In this document: piece by piece, positions 10,991-22,604 of the stretch
Position numbering within the stretch: the first letter of the stretch is position 1
Layout: every line of letters begins with the position of its first letter
Made by a program: the position numbers and the translations under genes
Notes under the pieces: model-generated
The model's input: only the letters and a program-made list of their open reading frames with translations
Told to the model about the DNA's origin: nothing
Database searches by the model: none
DNA from: Impatiens glandulifera
Taxonomy: Eukaryota > Streptophyta > Magnoliopsida > Ericales > Balsaminaceae
DNA length: 64,000 nucleotides
Direction: 5' to 3'
Assembly (NCBI RefSeq): GCF_907164915.1
Contig: NC_061870.1
Coordinates: forward strand, 25,085,348-25,149,347

Positions 10991-11353
10991 ATGGCAGCAA
11001 TTGGATTATCATTCACTATTTTTACTCTTCTTTTCCTTTCACTTACCACTACTCTCATTGATCGTTCCCAAGCAAGGCCTCTCGATATCCAAATGTTCGG
11101 AGGAATTAAGGATGGGCCGAGCCCCGGCGTAGGTAACAAGTACACCAACATTCATAGTCTTGGAGGAATTAAGAATGGACCGAGCCCTGGAGTCGGTCAC
11201 GAGTATACCAATGTTCAGATTCTCGGAGGAATTAAGGATGGACCGAGCCCCGGTGTAGGTCACAAGTACACCAATATCCAGACTCTCGGGGGGATCAAAG
11301 ATGGGCCGAGCCCCGGGGAAGGACATAGCTTCATTACCGGCACAAAGCAGTAG
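10991..11353 (+). CDS. PIPL-type secreted peptide precursor with four tandem peptide units
   Basis: This is a 120-residue intronless precursor. Residues 1-28 form a signal peptide with a likely SQA cleavage context. From residue 37 the protein is four tandem units of exactly 21 residues of the form GGIKDGPSPGVGHKYTN plus a 4-residue linker. The cores are GPSPGVGN (42-49), GPSPGVGH (63-70), GPSPGVGH (84-91) and GPSPGEGH (105-112). GPSPG-GH is the mature-peptide signature of PIP-like (PIPL) peptides, and CEP-like precursors share related Pro/Gly/His endings. Such peptides are secreted, proline-hydroxylated and act as apoplastic signals. Each unit has D or N before GPS where the canonical family has S. 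The first unit ends in Asn instead of His. The last unit differs most (E before GH, divergent tail). Probable polyadenylation AATAAA occurs near 11696. The family call is from motif recognition; multiplicity of the mature peptide is inferred. Confidence 0.85.
   Translation: MAAIGLSFTIFTLLFLSLTTTLIDRSQARPLDIQMFGGIKDGPSPGVGNKYTNIHSLGGIKNGPSPGVGHEYTNVQILGGIKDGPSPGVGHKYTNIQTLGGIKDGPSPGEGHSFITGTKQ
11099..11350 (+). repeat. 63-bp in-frame tandem repeat (4 units) within the peptide gene
   Basis: Units are at 11099-11161, 11162-11224, 11225-11287 and 11288-11350. Period is exactly 63 bp. Differences among the first three units are largely at third codon positions in the GPSPG core (GGG/GGA, CCC/CCT, GTA/GTC), as expected if the peptide rather than the DNA is conserved. 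Confidence 0.9.
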
Positions 11354-12279
11354 CGCACAATCACTATAACATTTGATTTATTTCGTTCATCAATCTATAT
11401 TCTTGTGTTTTTTTTTCATTTTTTTGTATATTTAAAATAATCATTATAAGATTATAAATACTGATTCAAGGTAACTCAAATAAAAAGAGTTATCTTGAAT
11501 GATGTGGAGGTCAAGGCCATCTATAAAAGTGCTAGCCTCATGTAGAAAAATAAGAATAATCGTATATCTTTTATATATGTCTTCTAGTAGAAGGATATGT
11601 TTAGCTTATTCTACTTGAAAGTGGTTAATTAATTAACTGCATTAGTTTTAAATGTCATATATTAATGTAATTTTGTAACAATTTGTATTTCATTCAATAA
11701 ATATAATTTCAATTACATCTTCTTTTTCATATTTTCAATTTTTGCAGTTGAGATGTTTTTGTCAATGATAGTCATTTCGAGACTACTAATGAGGTAATTA
11801 AGCGTTTTGGGTGAAATAATGAATTTTACAAGTAAAATAACTCGAAATAAAAATTTAAAATTATTTAAATTTTAAATTGTCAGAATATTTATTTGGATAA
11901 TTCAAGTAACTTAAGTGAATTCAAATTCAACCAAATTCGATACTATCTCAAACCGAAATACTTCATCTAAATAGTCTCGTTCATATTTGAGTTAAATATA
12001 TATATTGTACTGGTCATATCTATTGCTTGTATTGTTCCATTTGTAATTTTGTATTACTTTGAGATTCAACTTTTTTTTATTGATTTTCATATATGCCTAT
12101 GGTTGGAAATTATTATTCATCTAGTTGGTTTATTTGTGGCTTATTATAATACATACACTTGGTTTAAGCAGAATCAAAATCATTGGTATCTGGGAGAATA
12201 AGTTGTGGATTTGTATTCTTTATAAAAAAAAAATATAGTTAATTGTAATACTTATTTTTTATTCAGAATAATAAAAAAT

Positions 12280-12334
<55 letters not shown>

Positions 12335-13290
12335 GATAGGGCAGAAAATGCAAGTAAGTTGGAGCTCTTATCTTCTTATAAAATATATTTTTCGTTTATT
12401 TTTGTATTTAACATTTTAAAAATGACTGATCTTCCATAACCTTATAAACATTTACAAGTTATTGAGTCCTTGATATGAGTCACCACTTTATTTTTATACT
12501 CAACTATCTTTTAATTTTTTTTTTAATAAAATTTATTTGTTCAAATAATCAGCTTAATTTATAAATAAATTTCTCTTTAAAAAAAAAAATATCTTCTTCT
12601 TTTATATCCTATATTATTTAAACCAGCCTTAGAGTATTTTTTTTTAATTTAAAAAAAAAAAATTGAACGTCATCTCATCAGAATAATAAAAAAAAGTTAT
12701 ATATTAATCAAGAAAACGATAATATTATTAAATATCATTGAGAAATAGAAATATATGTTATTAAAATATTTCTTACTATTATTTCTACTTGAAGTTATAA
12801 ATATCCATCCAACGGTATTTTTATAATTGAATAAAAGTGAGGAGCTTTGACTTTACTTAGTCTACGAAGTTCAAGATCGAAAACTTTTTCGTATGGAAAG
12901 AGAAAAAGAAAAAATATTTTGAGCACGTTTGGTCAAAGTTTATCTTGTCAATACCATAAGTCATTTTCCTTGGCTAATAAAAATTAAAGGATTAAAACAC
13001 GTTGAAAAAAATCGTTAACAATATTTTTTTGAATTATAGAGAACTAACATGACACTCCACCGTCATGGTTCTCCGTTTTCATTCAGAATGTTTCCGATAT
13101 GAATCGAACTCGTGATCCTTTAATGGGTTCATATTGAAGTTACCATGTATTTTATTCTTCAAATTTATCTATGGATTAACTATGATATCACTAAATGATT
13201 CATATATTTTATTTTTTTGAAAATGGTCTATATATTACAAATAAATTTTTTTGGATTAAACATATACAACGAAAAAGCATGATATGAAAA
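11354..13290. other. Gene-free AT-rich spacer
   Basis: It contains the 3' region of the peptide gene and then AT-rich DNA. I see no coding frame or recognisable RNA gene. Confidence 0.5.
12284..12331. repeat. (AT)n microsatellite
   Basis: This is an uninterrupted AT dinucleotide run of about 48 bp. Confidence 0.95.
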
Positions 13291-13299
13291 TAAAATATT

Positions 13300-16200
13300 A
13301 AAAAATAAAAAAATAAGAAAAAACGTTACTCAATAAGTTATCGAGCTCATAAATCCTCGAAAAATCGACTAACTCTCTGACATACACTGATTTTCCTAAA
13401 TGAATCTCAGAAAGCATAATAATAATAGTATTATGAATTATACAAATCGGATGACTACGGTAATTGAAAGTTCGACAATTCCTCTCCAATTAGATAGTTC
13501 ATCAAAAAATAATTGGGATGATAACTTAAATATGTAGGTTTGTCATATCAACCGTATTAATTCAAATTTCCCAGTAATTACCCAAAGACTTGGGCATCAC
13601 CTAATGAATCCTAGTAATACTCCACAAAAGACTCCAAATACTAGTCACCCCTCGATAATATAAAAGTAAGTGAGTTGTTGATTTAATCTCTTCGTGACAC
13701 ATACGACTAGCCATAATACAACATTTTTTCATTCATATATCATATATTAGAATTTCACCGTGGATAACGCTTCATCCAAAAACGAGATCTTGGATGGAAT
13801 CTTTGATTCCCAAAATTTTTTCCAATAAAAATTATATGGAATCATCTTAGCGAACAACTTGTAGCAATGCCCCTCATGGAAGCTATTCATATCTTGTCAA
13901 CGCATAACATCTTATTTGTGTCCTATCAAAATTAAAAACTCTATTATGGGACGAATTCTCCATAATGTTTAATCTCCTTCTATGTCTAATTCGGCTAGCG
14001 AAACCACTAGACCGAGGATCAAACATGTCCTTAAATGTTTTTTACATATAGTAATGGAAGCAAGCTCAGGATACGTAATAGTTATATTTTTGACACTACA
14101 CCAAATGTCATCCCAAATTATAATCGAATAACAATCCCCCACAATAAATCTAAACTGCTCACGAAAACTTTTTCACATAGAATAAATTCCTCTCTAGATG
14201 CTATATAATTAGACAATCATTACCATACTTACATTTGATTATCGATGCCCAAAGAATATTCGGCTCTCTTGCAAATCTAATATACCATTTGATAGAAGAA
14301 CCTTAATTATTAAAATAAATAAGATCTTGAATATTTAGACCTCCTTGAACTTTAGAACATTTAACCTTATCTCATTTAACTAGATGACAAAACGATGAGT
14401 TAGAATATTCCTATAGAAGTTTACACATTATTCTTTCCATTTTCACCGTTACACTCTTGAAGAGAATTAATAACGACATCATATATGTGGACATAGATGA
14501 CAACACACTCTTAATGAGGATTAGTCGACCCCTTTCCAGATTAATTTACTTTTTCATCTAGACAATTTATATTCTATTTTAGTGATAAACGGGTCCTAAG
14601 AGATCTTGGATTAAACTTTAGCACATAATGGCATACCAATATATGTTGACGGAAGATCACCATTTCAGAACCACAACACATTTGTCAACCTCATCCTTCT
14701 TCTAATCAAAACAGAATTTGAAATAAAGATGTCTGACTTATTAAAACTAACTCGAAGATCGAAATATGCACCGAATAACCATCAAATATCCCGAAGGTGC
14801 TTAAAATTCCTATAGGTAGCATGAACCATATAGAGTGTGTCATCAGCAAAAGAAAATGTGATATGGAAAAAGGATATCTTCTTGACCCACAACTCACTCC
14901 ACGGACGAGTCTCGAGTTTTCTACGAAGGCCATTATTTTTTAGAGAGTTTCCATAACAATAACGAACAAAAAAAAGAGAGTGAATCAACATGTCTGATCC
15001 TTTAAAGCTCTCGAAAAATTACTGAGAACTCACCGTTGAGAGGCAAAATCTAATCCAACTAATCGATTCCGCACTCATTCTCATTTTGTCCATTACATCA
15101 AATAAAAACTTCCAATTGACATAATCATAATCTTTTTCAATATCTAACTTGACAAAATTACATTTTTCACATCTTAAATTAGCTGAGTCAATGCACTCAT
15201 TGACTATTAATACGGCATCATAAATTTGACTACCTTTGATAAACGTCATTTAATTACTAGATATGACCGTTTCTAACACTCTCCGCAACCTATTAGCTAA
15301 AATTTTTACGATAATCTTATATAATGACGAAACGAGACTAATAAGCCTAAAATTCTCCACATCAATAGTCTGGAGCTTTACAAATGAGACATGTCAAAGT
15401 AGAATTCCAACTCTTATCAAATTATGAAAATCGATAAAAATGATCAATTGCTTCCATAATTTCAATCGTAAGGAAATACCACACTTTCTTAAATAAAGCC
15501 AAAGTAAACATGTTGCATCTCAACGCTTTATCACTTTCACACCCCGTAATGGTCTCATCAACCTCTTTTAACGTAAAACGAGTCTCCAACATATCTTTTT
15601 ACGTTGTACTAATTGAATTAAAAGTTATACCAATCAATTTACATCTGACCTTAAATGACTACTTAAACAAATCTTTATAAAATTTGACAATACTCGTAGA
15701 GATTTCAGGTTCACTATCATGAACTTCCCCCTCGATCAAGATCAAAGTAATCACATTATTTATTGCTTACGTGTTAGAGATCCTATAAAAAAAACTTGGT
15801 ATTTTTATCTCCGACTCTTATCCATGTAGCTCTTCTACGCTAGCGTATCCCAATTTCTTCCTCCTTACACATATCGAGTAACTTACTAACAATGTAAATT
15901 AGATAACCAACCTCTTCAACAGAGAGTTTACAAATATCCTCATCCCCGTCAATGACATTAATTTCATTACACAAGTCATTTATTTTAGAACAAAATAAAG
16001 CATGGTCTCCCATGAACCAACTTTTGAAAAGTTTACATAAATTCCTTAAGTTCACAAATAGATTACTCGATGGAGAACCAACCGATGACTGATTCACCCA
16101 CCATGATTGCACACGCGGTATAAAGTCATCTTTGATTAACTATTTATTTTCAAATCTAAATGGTCGACATGTTCTTTCTATATTTTGGTGTTCCATCAAG

Positions 16201-17285
16201 ATCGATCAGTGATATGAACAGCTCTATGGAAGTACCTTTTAAAATATATTAGAAAATCTTCGAAAGATTGATTCACTAATTTGAAATATGTCGGTACGAG
16301 AATGAATGTGACCCTCATTTCCATTACCTCTCCTAAAGGTGAATTGATCACCTTCAAAGACAAATCGATAAGTTCAAGTTCAAGTTCTTCAATTGTCTCT
16401 GAAAACTCGCGCATTAGGCTAGTATGCTTATTGACTCATTTTTTTCAGACGGGAATCTAACTTCGTTCATGTCGCCCGTAAAAATAGCTAGTAAGTCCTA
16501 AAGACTAGCCATGTTCTTCATCTCATTAAAAACTGTGTTTTAGATTGTGAAAGAAGTTGTCCATAGACTGCATAAATTACTCATTGGAAATTATCTTTTC
16601 GATTTCTTAATTGAACGTTTACCCTGTATTAACCCAAATCATCCAATTTCTCATACATGTCATCATTCCATGTAACAAGAATTCCACCTGATGCCCCTAT
16701 AAAATCAAGAGTCTCTCAATCACACGACCGCCAATTACATAAATCCTTAACGATCCACTTATTCATCTTCTGAATCTTAGTCTCTCACTAAAATAGTATA
16801 TGTCACAACCAAGTGTTCCCATTAGTGACTTAATGATATCTTTTCACACCATCATTTAACCCATTAACGTTCAAAACAATAATTTTTTCAATCATTAATA
16901 AAATCTAGTTAGAATAATCATTTCTCGGATTTGAGACATGCTTTCATACTTGCATATAACCATACGGTAGATCATTTAACTTCTTCAGCTAATAATGTTG
17001 GTAGTTTTTTTATGAAGAAGGACTTGGGTGGAAAGTATAGGGTGGAATTTCGTGCACATTAGGCCACACTTCAGTCTTTAATTCAAAAACCAACTTCATA
17101 TGAGATTTGTTTTCATTCATTGTCATATTATGTGTCGAGAATTCTACTTTTATATTCTCGTTGACATCATAATCTATCTCAGAAACCATCAATTCCTCAT
17201 CAGACACATCATGGATGAAAATTGATGATTCAATAATATTAATATCAGGATAAAGTGTTCTAATAGAAATGACTTGTATTATATC
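13300..17285 (-). mobile_element. Decayed LINE (L1-type) retrotransposon, 3' portion
   Basis: Conceptual minus-strand fragments match plant LINE ORF2. At 16196-16414 there is endonuclease-end material (FSETIEELELELIDLSL). At 15840-16112 there is the linker (QSWWVNQSSVGSPSSN). At 15019-15249 lies the reverse transcriptase core (FIKGSQIYDAVLIVNECIDS, KLDIEKDYDYVNW, WIRFCLSTVSS). At 14782-14870 lies the catalytic box FADDTLYMVH. At 13298-13489 lies the C-terminal ERNCRTFN block. Numerous stops and frameshifts separate them, so it is dead. The 3' end lies at the left (about 13300). It is interrupted at 17285 by a Copia element and resumes at 22052. A paralogous relic on the + strand is at 47760-52060. 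Confidence 0.85.
17237..17285. repeat. Left copy of 49-bp direct duplication flanking the Copia element
   Basis: The 49 bases from TATTAATATCAGG to ATTATATC are repeated identically at 22003-22051. A normal Copia insertion leaves 5 bp. The sequence belongs to the LINE into which the Copia inserted. Confidence 0.9.
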
Positions 17286-17652
17286 TGTTAGGATTTGTAT
17301 CTCCCAAATCCGACCTGCTTGAAAACAATCTGAAAAAACACAAGAAAAAAAACACAAGAACACACAGATTTATAGTGGTTCACTCAAATTGAGCTACATC
17401 CACTTCAGCCACCACCAGATTTACTATGAAGAAGAAGAATGAATACATAGTTTTTGCCTCACACTTTATCTCTCTAAAATTATGTTTTTACAATGTAAAC
17501 CCTTAATAATCACATATTTATAAGGTAAACATTCATGTAATAAACCTGAATAACTTTGGTTAGGCCCAAGCCCAAAACCAAAAAAAGAAAACCCAATAAA
17601 CTCTAATTAACAATGTAGAGTTTATTATAAGTGTAGGCTCCATAACTCAACA
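17286..17652 (-). repeat. 3' LTR of the Copia element (complete)
   Basis: On the + strand it starts TGTTAGGATTTGTATCTCCC and ends CATAACTCAACA, giving TG...CA ends. Length is 367 bp. Confidence 0.9.
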
Positions 17653-17662
17653 ATCTCCCACT
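17653..17662 (-). other. Polypurine tract of the Copia element
   Basis: The minus strand reads AAGTGGGAGAT directly before the LTR start TGTTGAG. This is the standard plus-strand primer site of plant Copia elements. Confidence 0.8.
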
Positions 17663-17714
17663 TGGAGACTAACTTCATCGTCTCTCGATCGGTAGTGGCT
17701 TTCCATTCGGTGTC

Positions 17715-19793
17715 TTAACGAAGAAGACCAACTGAAGTTGCACACAACTTCAGTTTCTCATTTGTCACAGCTTTCATCAACATATTAGTTGGATTCTCAC
17801 TCCCGGGAATCTTCTCAAGAGCTAATACTTCATCTTCTAAAGCTGACCGGATGAAATGATAACGAACCTGTATATGCTTCGTCCTTCCATGATAAACAGG
17901 ATTCTTTACCAAATGAATGGCACTCTGACTGTCGCATCGCAACACACTTCCCTCGTAGTCTTGACCCAATTCTCGCAAAAAGGGTTGTAACCACATCATT
18001 TCCTTAGCAGCTTCTGTCACAACAACATACTCTGCCTCACAACTAGAAAGAGCAACAATCTTCTGCAATTTTGAAACCCAACTTATTGTAGTACCTCCCA
18101 GAGTATAAATGTACTCTATTGTGCTCTTCCTACTATCAACATCACCACTATTGTCAGCATCAACATATCCTTCCAAACCCATATTAGACTTTTGAAAACA
18201 CAAAGAGACACCTGTACTTCCTTTTAAGTATCGTAGTATCCACTTTACTGCTTCACAATGTTGTCTACCCGGGTTGCTCATGAATCTGCTAACAACTCCC
18301 ACTGCATGTGTTATGTTTGGTCTTGTACAAACCATCGCATACATAATACAACCAATGGCAAAGGCATACGAAACAGTGGCCATGTAATTTTTCTCCTCCT
18401 CTTTTGAAGGTGACTAATTTTTAGATAGTCTGAAGTGACTAGCTAAGGGAGTAGTAACTAGTTTTGTATCATACAAGTTGAACCTGCTAAAAACTTTCTT
18501 CACATATTCTTCTTGTGAAAGCTTGAGAACTTCTTCATCCCTGAAAATTCTCATCCCAATGATTTGTTTAGCAGCACCCAAATCCTTCATTACAAACTTT
18601 TCAGACAACTCTTTCTTGAGCTTGTTAATCTCATACAAGCTTGCTCCAGCAATCAACATGTCATCAACATAGAGAAGCAGAATAATGTACGATTTATCAA
18701 ACCTCTTAATATAGCAACAATGGTCAACTTCAAACCTCAAAAAATTGTTACTTTTCATGAAGCTATCGAACTTCTTGTACCATTGCCTTGGAGACTGTTT
18801 CAAACCATACAGACTCTTCTGAAGCTTACACACAAGCTCATCTTTTTCTTTGATTTCAAATCCTTCTGGTTGTCGCATATAAATCTCTTCATCAAAATCA
18901 CCATGAAGAAAAGCAGTTTTGAAATCCATTTGTTGAAGATGAAGGTCTTCTTTCACAATCAAACTTAAAATAGTTTTGATTGTCATCAATTTAACTACTG
19001 GAGAGAAGATTTCATTGTAGTCAATACTTTTTTTCTGTTAAAATCCTTTCACAACCAACCTTGCCTTGTACCTCATGGTTTTATCATGTTCTTCTTTAAT
19101 CCTGAAGATCCATTTGTTGTGAAGTGCTTTCTTTCCCTTTGGTAGTTCAGTGAGCTCCCAAGTCTGATTCAACATCAAAGAGTCCATCTCATCTTTCATA
19201 GCAGACTCCCACTTAATCGATTCATCAGATTGTATTGCTTCCTCATAACATTCAGGTTCACCTCTATCTGTCAACAAGATATAGTTTAGAGATGGAGACC
19301 ACCTCTCAACTGGTTTTCGATTCCTTGATGATCTTCTCAACTGTATAACCGGTGTTTGCTGATTTACCTCTGGGGCCACGTTCTCAACGATTTCATCTTC
19401 AACAACACATTGTTCTTCTTCGACAATCGGTATATATTCAGCTGAAAATTCTCTCAAATCGACTGTACCAGTCTCTTCCAACTTGGAATCACCATCTGAT
19501 GTCTTCCCAACACAATCTTTGTAGAGAACATGTTCATTGAAGATAACATTTCTGTTACGAATGATCTTCCAATTTTGATTATCCCAGAAACGATAACCAA
19601 ACTCGATATCACCATAACCAATGAAAAAACATTTATTAGACTTTGAATCAAGCTTGCTCTTATCACATTCATTAATATGAACATATGATAAACAACCAAA
19701 CACTTTCAAATAAAAAAGATTTACCATTTTATTACTCCAGGTTTCTTCGGGAATTCTGAATTCAAGAGGAACAGAGGGTCCCCTGTTTATCAA
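17715..19793 (-). pseudogene. Copia pol: end of integrase, reverse transcriptase and RNase H (broken)
   Basis: Three consecutive open pieces make up this region. 19038-19793 holds the integrase C-terminal part and the RT start (KWIFRIKEEHDKTMRYKARL). 18414-18989 holds the RT palm with YVDDM and TAFLHGD. 17715-18383 holds RNase H (SSCEAEYVVVTEAAKE; CDSQSAIHLVKNPVYHGRTK). Stops near 19037 and 18413 break the frame. The family is a close relative of the TNT 1-94 polyprotein by motif recognition. Confidence 0.9.
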
Positions 19794-19807
19794 ATAGGCA
19801 GCAGTAT

Positions 19808-20460
19808 TTATAGCTTATGCCAGAAGGTTTTAGGCAGCCCTGCATGCAATCTCATGCTTCTAGCACGCTCGTTCAATGTTCGATTCATTCTTTCAGCTAC
19901 TCCATTCTCTTGAGGCGTTCGGGGAATAGTCTTCACCATACTGATCACATTCACAGCACAATACTCTTTGAAATCTAGATTGATATATTCACCTCCGTTG
20001 TCGGATCTCAAGCACTTAACTTTCTGATTTGTTTCATTTTCAACCAAAGCCTTCCACTTCTTGAAAATAGCAAATACTTCAGACTTGTGTGCTTCATAAA
20101 GTAAACCCATACTTTTCTTGTTGAATCATCTATAAAAGTCACATAGTAGTATGATCCGCCAATAGAAGAAACAGGTGCAGGTCCCCACACATCAGTGTGT
20201 ACCAACTCTAGTCTTTCTTTCTTGAGCTTCTTCTCAATCTTTAAGAAACTCACCCGTTTCTGTTTTCCAAGAATGCAGTTTTCACATAACTGATGTTCAA
20301 CAGACTTCAGTTCTAGAATCTGTCCATTCTTCAAAAGAATTTTCATCCTTTTTTCACTCATATGGCCCAACCTGCAATGCCACAACTCACTGTTCTTCGA
20401 GTCATCAACTACAACAGCAACTGTTTCTCTGCAAGTTGAAGTCGTGTATAACGTTCCAGT
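19808..20460 (-). pseudogene. Copia integrase and GAG-pre-integrase region (broken)
   Basis: Conceptual pieces read WHCRLGHMSEKRMKILLKNG (pre-integrase) followed by HTDVWGPAPVSSIGGSYYYV and then TPQENGVAERMNRTLNERAR of the integrase core. The frame shifts near 20100 and again near 19800. Zinc-binding His/Cys and DDE-region motifs are recognisable, but the protein cannot be made intact. Confidence 0.85.
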
Positions 20461-20502
20461 TTTATGACCTCGAGCAACAACAATTGCTCATTTAGTCACC
20501 TT

Positions 20503-21624
20503 CTACGCACCATTTCCACAACTGAAATTGTGACCTTCTTCATCAAGTTGTGTAACAGAAATCAGATTGCGCACTAAACCTGGAATGTGTCTCACCTTAT
20601 TAATCTTCCAAACAGAACCATTTGCCATCTTCAATTTGATGTCACCAATGCCAATAATATCTAGTGGCTCACCATCTGCGAGATAAACTTTCCCACAGTT
20701 TCCAGCCATATAATTCTCCATTAATTCTTTGTGAGCAGTGGTGTGGAAAGACGCTCCTGAGTCCAAAACCCATGAATCTATCGGGCTATCAACAGACAGA
20801 AGTAACGCATCAGTGACAGATTCTGTAACAACGTTGGCTGCATCATTTTTATCATTACCATTTTTCTTCGGTGCTTTGCAGTTCCTCTTTAAATGACCCT
20901 GTTTACCACAATTCCAGCACTCAAATGTCCGCCCAAACTTGGACTGACTTCTCCTGCTCCTTGACATAGATTTGTTCTTACCTCGGTTGAAATTTCTATT
21001 ATTACCTATTCCCCTGTTTTCCACATTCAGAGCAGAACCTTTGGATGTTTCACCAGAATCAATTTTACGAACCTCTTCAGCAAGAATACGATCTCTAACT
21101 TCAATAAATTTCAGTTTAGCATTTCCAACTGAATTACTAATTGCTTCCCTCATAGGTTCCCAACTATTTGGTAGAGATGCTAACAAAATTAGGGCACTAA
21201 CTTCATCCCCAAAATCAATCTCAACAGATAGCAATTGATTCACAATTGTATTGAATTCATTCAAATGAGTAGTGACAGAAGTACCATCAATCATTCTTAA
21301 GTAAAAGAGTCTTTTCATTAAGTGTACCTTGTTGTTAGCAGATGGTTTCTCATACATATTAGAAAGAGCTTTCATCAGACCCATGGTGGTCTTCTCCTTT
21401 GCTACATTGTGAGCAACTGTCTTGGCTAGCGTCAATCGGAGAACTCCTAAAACCTGTCTATCAAGGAGTTTCCATTCAACTTCATCCATCTTCTTTGGTT
21501 TCTCACTCAAATGAACATGAAGCTTCTTTCCATAGAGATAATCTTCAATGTGCATTCTCCAGAAGGCATAATCTGTCCCATCAAATCTTCCAATCCCATG
21601 TCATATACTGTTCTCACTTGCCAT
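20503..21624 (-). pseudogene. Copia gag and protease (start region interrupted)
   Basis: The main 350-codon frame (20503-21555) contains gag of the UBN2 type, the zinc knuckle CWNCGKQGHLKRNC and the protease motif WVLDSGASFHTT. The natural start is the ATG at 21622-21624, but a TGA at 21601-21603 stops it after seven codons. Two further in-frame stops lie just downstream of 20503, where the frame should continue into the pre-integrase region. Confidence 0.85.
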
Positions 21625-21653
21625 TATTTCCAATGCTCGGATCTAGCCTAGCT

Positions 21654-21665
21654 GCTCTGATACCA
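21654..21665 (-). other. Primer binding site (initiator Met-tRNA type)
   Basis: The minus strand reads TGGTATCAGAGC two bases inside the 5' LTR. This is complementary to the plant initiator methionine tRNA 3' end and is typical of Copia elements. Confidence 0.9.
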
Positions 21666-21667
21666 GT

Positions 21668-22007
21668 TGTTTGGATTTGTATCTCCTAAATCCGACCTGC
21701 TTGAAAACAATCTGAAAAAACATAAGAAAGAAGAACACAAGAACACACAGATTTATAGTGGTTCACTCAAATTGAGCTACATCCACTTCAGCCACCACCA
21801 AATTTACTATGAAGAAGAAGAAATACATATTTTTTGTCTCACACTTTATCTCTCTAAAATTCTGTTTTTACAATATAAACTCTTAATAATCACATATTTA
21901 TAGGATAAACATTCATGTAATAAACTTAAATAATTTTAGTCAGGCCCAAGTCCAAAACCAAAAAAAGAAAACCCAATAAACTCTAATTAACAATGTAGAG
22001 TTTATTA
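21668..22007 (-). repeat. 5' LTR of the Copia element (outer end truncated)
   Basis: It aligns with the 3' LTR from TGTTTGGATTTG to GTAGAGTTTATTA and then stops. The 25 bases that end the intact LTR (TAAGTGTAGGCTCC...AACA) are absent. The join to flanking DNA falls at TATTA, which is shared by the LTR interior and the duplicated flank. Confidence 0.9.
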
Positions 22008-22051
22008 ATATCAGGATAAAGTGTTCTAATAGAAATGACTTGTATTATATC

Positions 22052-22210
22052 TTCTACAGGAGACCATAATTTATTTTATACCTCGTTAATCATTTCTTTC
22101 TCAAACAACAAATCCGAAATAGAACGATGAGTTGATGAACTCGCCTCTTGATATACCACCACCCGCCTATTCTCCATTTTTTGACATTCGAGGAATCATC
22201 GTCACTTCTT
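22052..22210 (-). mobile_element. 5' remainder of the decayed LINE
   Basis: The reverse complement aligns with 47820-47970 of the + strand LINE copy (AATGTC-AAAATGGAGA, GGTATATCAAGAG, TCATCAACTC, ATTTCGGATTTGTT). It continues the minus-strand LINE that is interrupted by the Copia element. Similarity fades past about 22210, consistent with 5' truncation. Confidence 0.75.
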
Positions 22211-22604
22211 GATTCATTTATTTTATTCTTGAAATAAAATTTTGATTTCATTACCATGCTTATTTGGGTTTTTCATATGATAAGTTAATTCAATTTTCTG
22301 CTAAAATAAAAAAATAAAAAAATTAATTTTCTAAAAAATAAAAAAGCCTTTATAACGGTAATATAAATCAGTAATTTATTTTTCCCAAACAAGCCTAGAC
22401 TACATTTTCAAAAAAATAAATATCCTGGTGGAAGTAGAACTGCTTAATCCAAATTTCACTTTAAGCGCGCTTCATTTCTCCCTCCCTCTCTTTCTCTCTC
22501 GTCCACAAAGAAGGAAGGACCTATAAACAGTGATCTATAGACTTCTGCAGCGATACTTCGAACTACTCCCATATCCGAATCTGAGAGGTGCTAATATTAA
22601 TTTG

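Larger units (their letters stand above)
17286..22007 (-). mobile_element. Copia LTR retrotransposon (TNT1-94/Tork-like), non-functional
   Basis: This element is nested in the LINE relic and transcribed on the minus strand. It has the 3' LTR at 17286-17652, polypurine tract next to it, gag, protease, integrase, reverse transcriptase and RNase H in Copia order, the primer binding site at 21654-21665 and the 5' LTR at 21668-22007. LTRs show about 20 differences over 340 bp by eye (roughly 94 percent identity), so insertion is not recent. The polyprotein carries several stops and frameshifts. The outer 25 bp of the 5' LTR are missing and replaced by a second copy of the left flank. Confidence 0.95.

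Noticed and set aside
11039..11326. Antisense 95-codon frame across the peptide gene with its own internal repeats
   Set aside because: It is a shadow of the 63-bp in-frame repeat. The plus frame has the signal peptide, start context and family motif.
5814..11353. Peptide-receptor gene cluster linking the CrRLK1L to the PIP peptides
   Set aside because: Known PIP peptides are perceived by LRR kinases and CrRLK1Ls by RALF peptides, so adjacency alone is not evidence of pairing.
17286..22007. Copia element as potentially active
   Set aside because: In-frame stops in gag and pol, frameshifts in integrase, and a truncated 5' LTR exclude autonomous activity.
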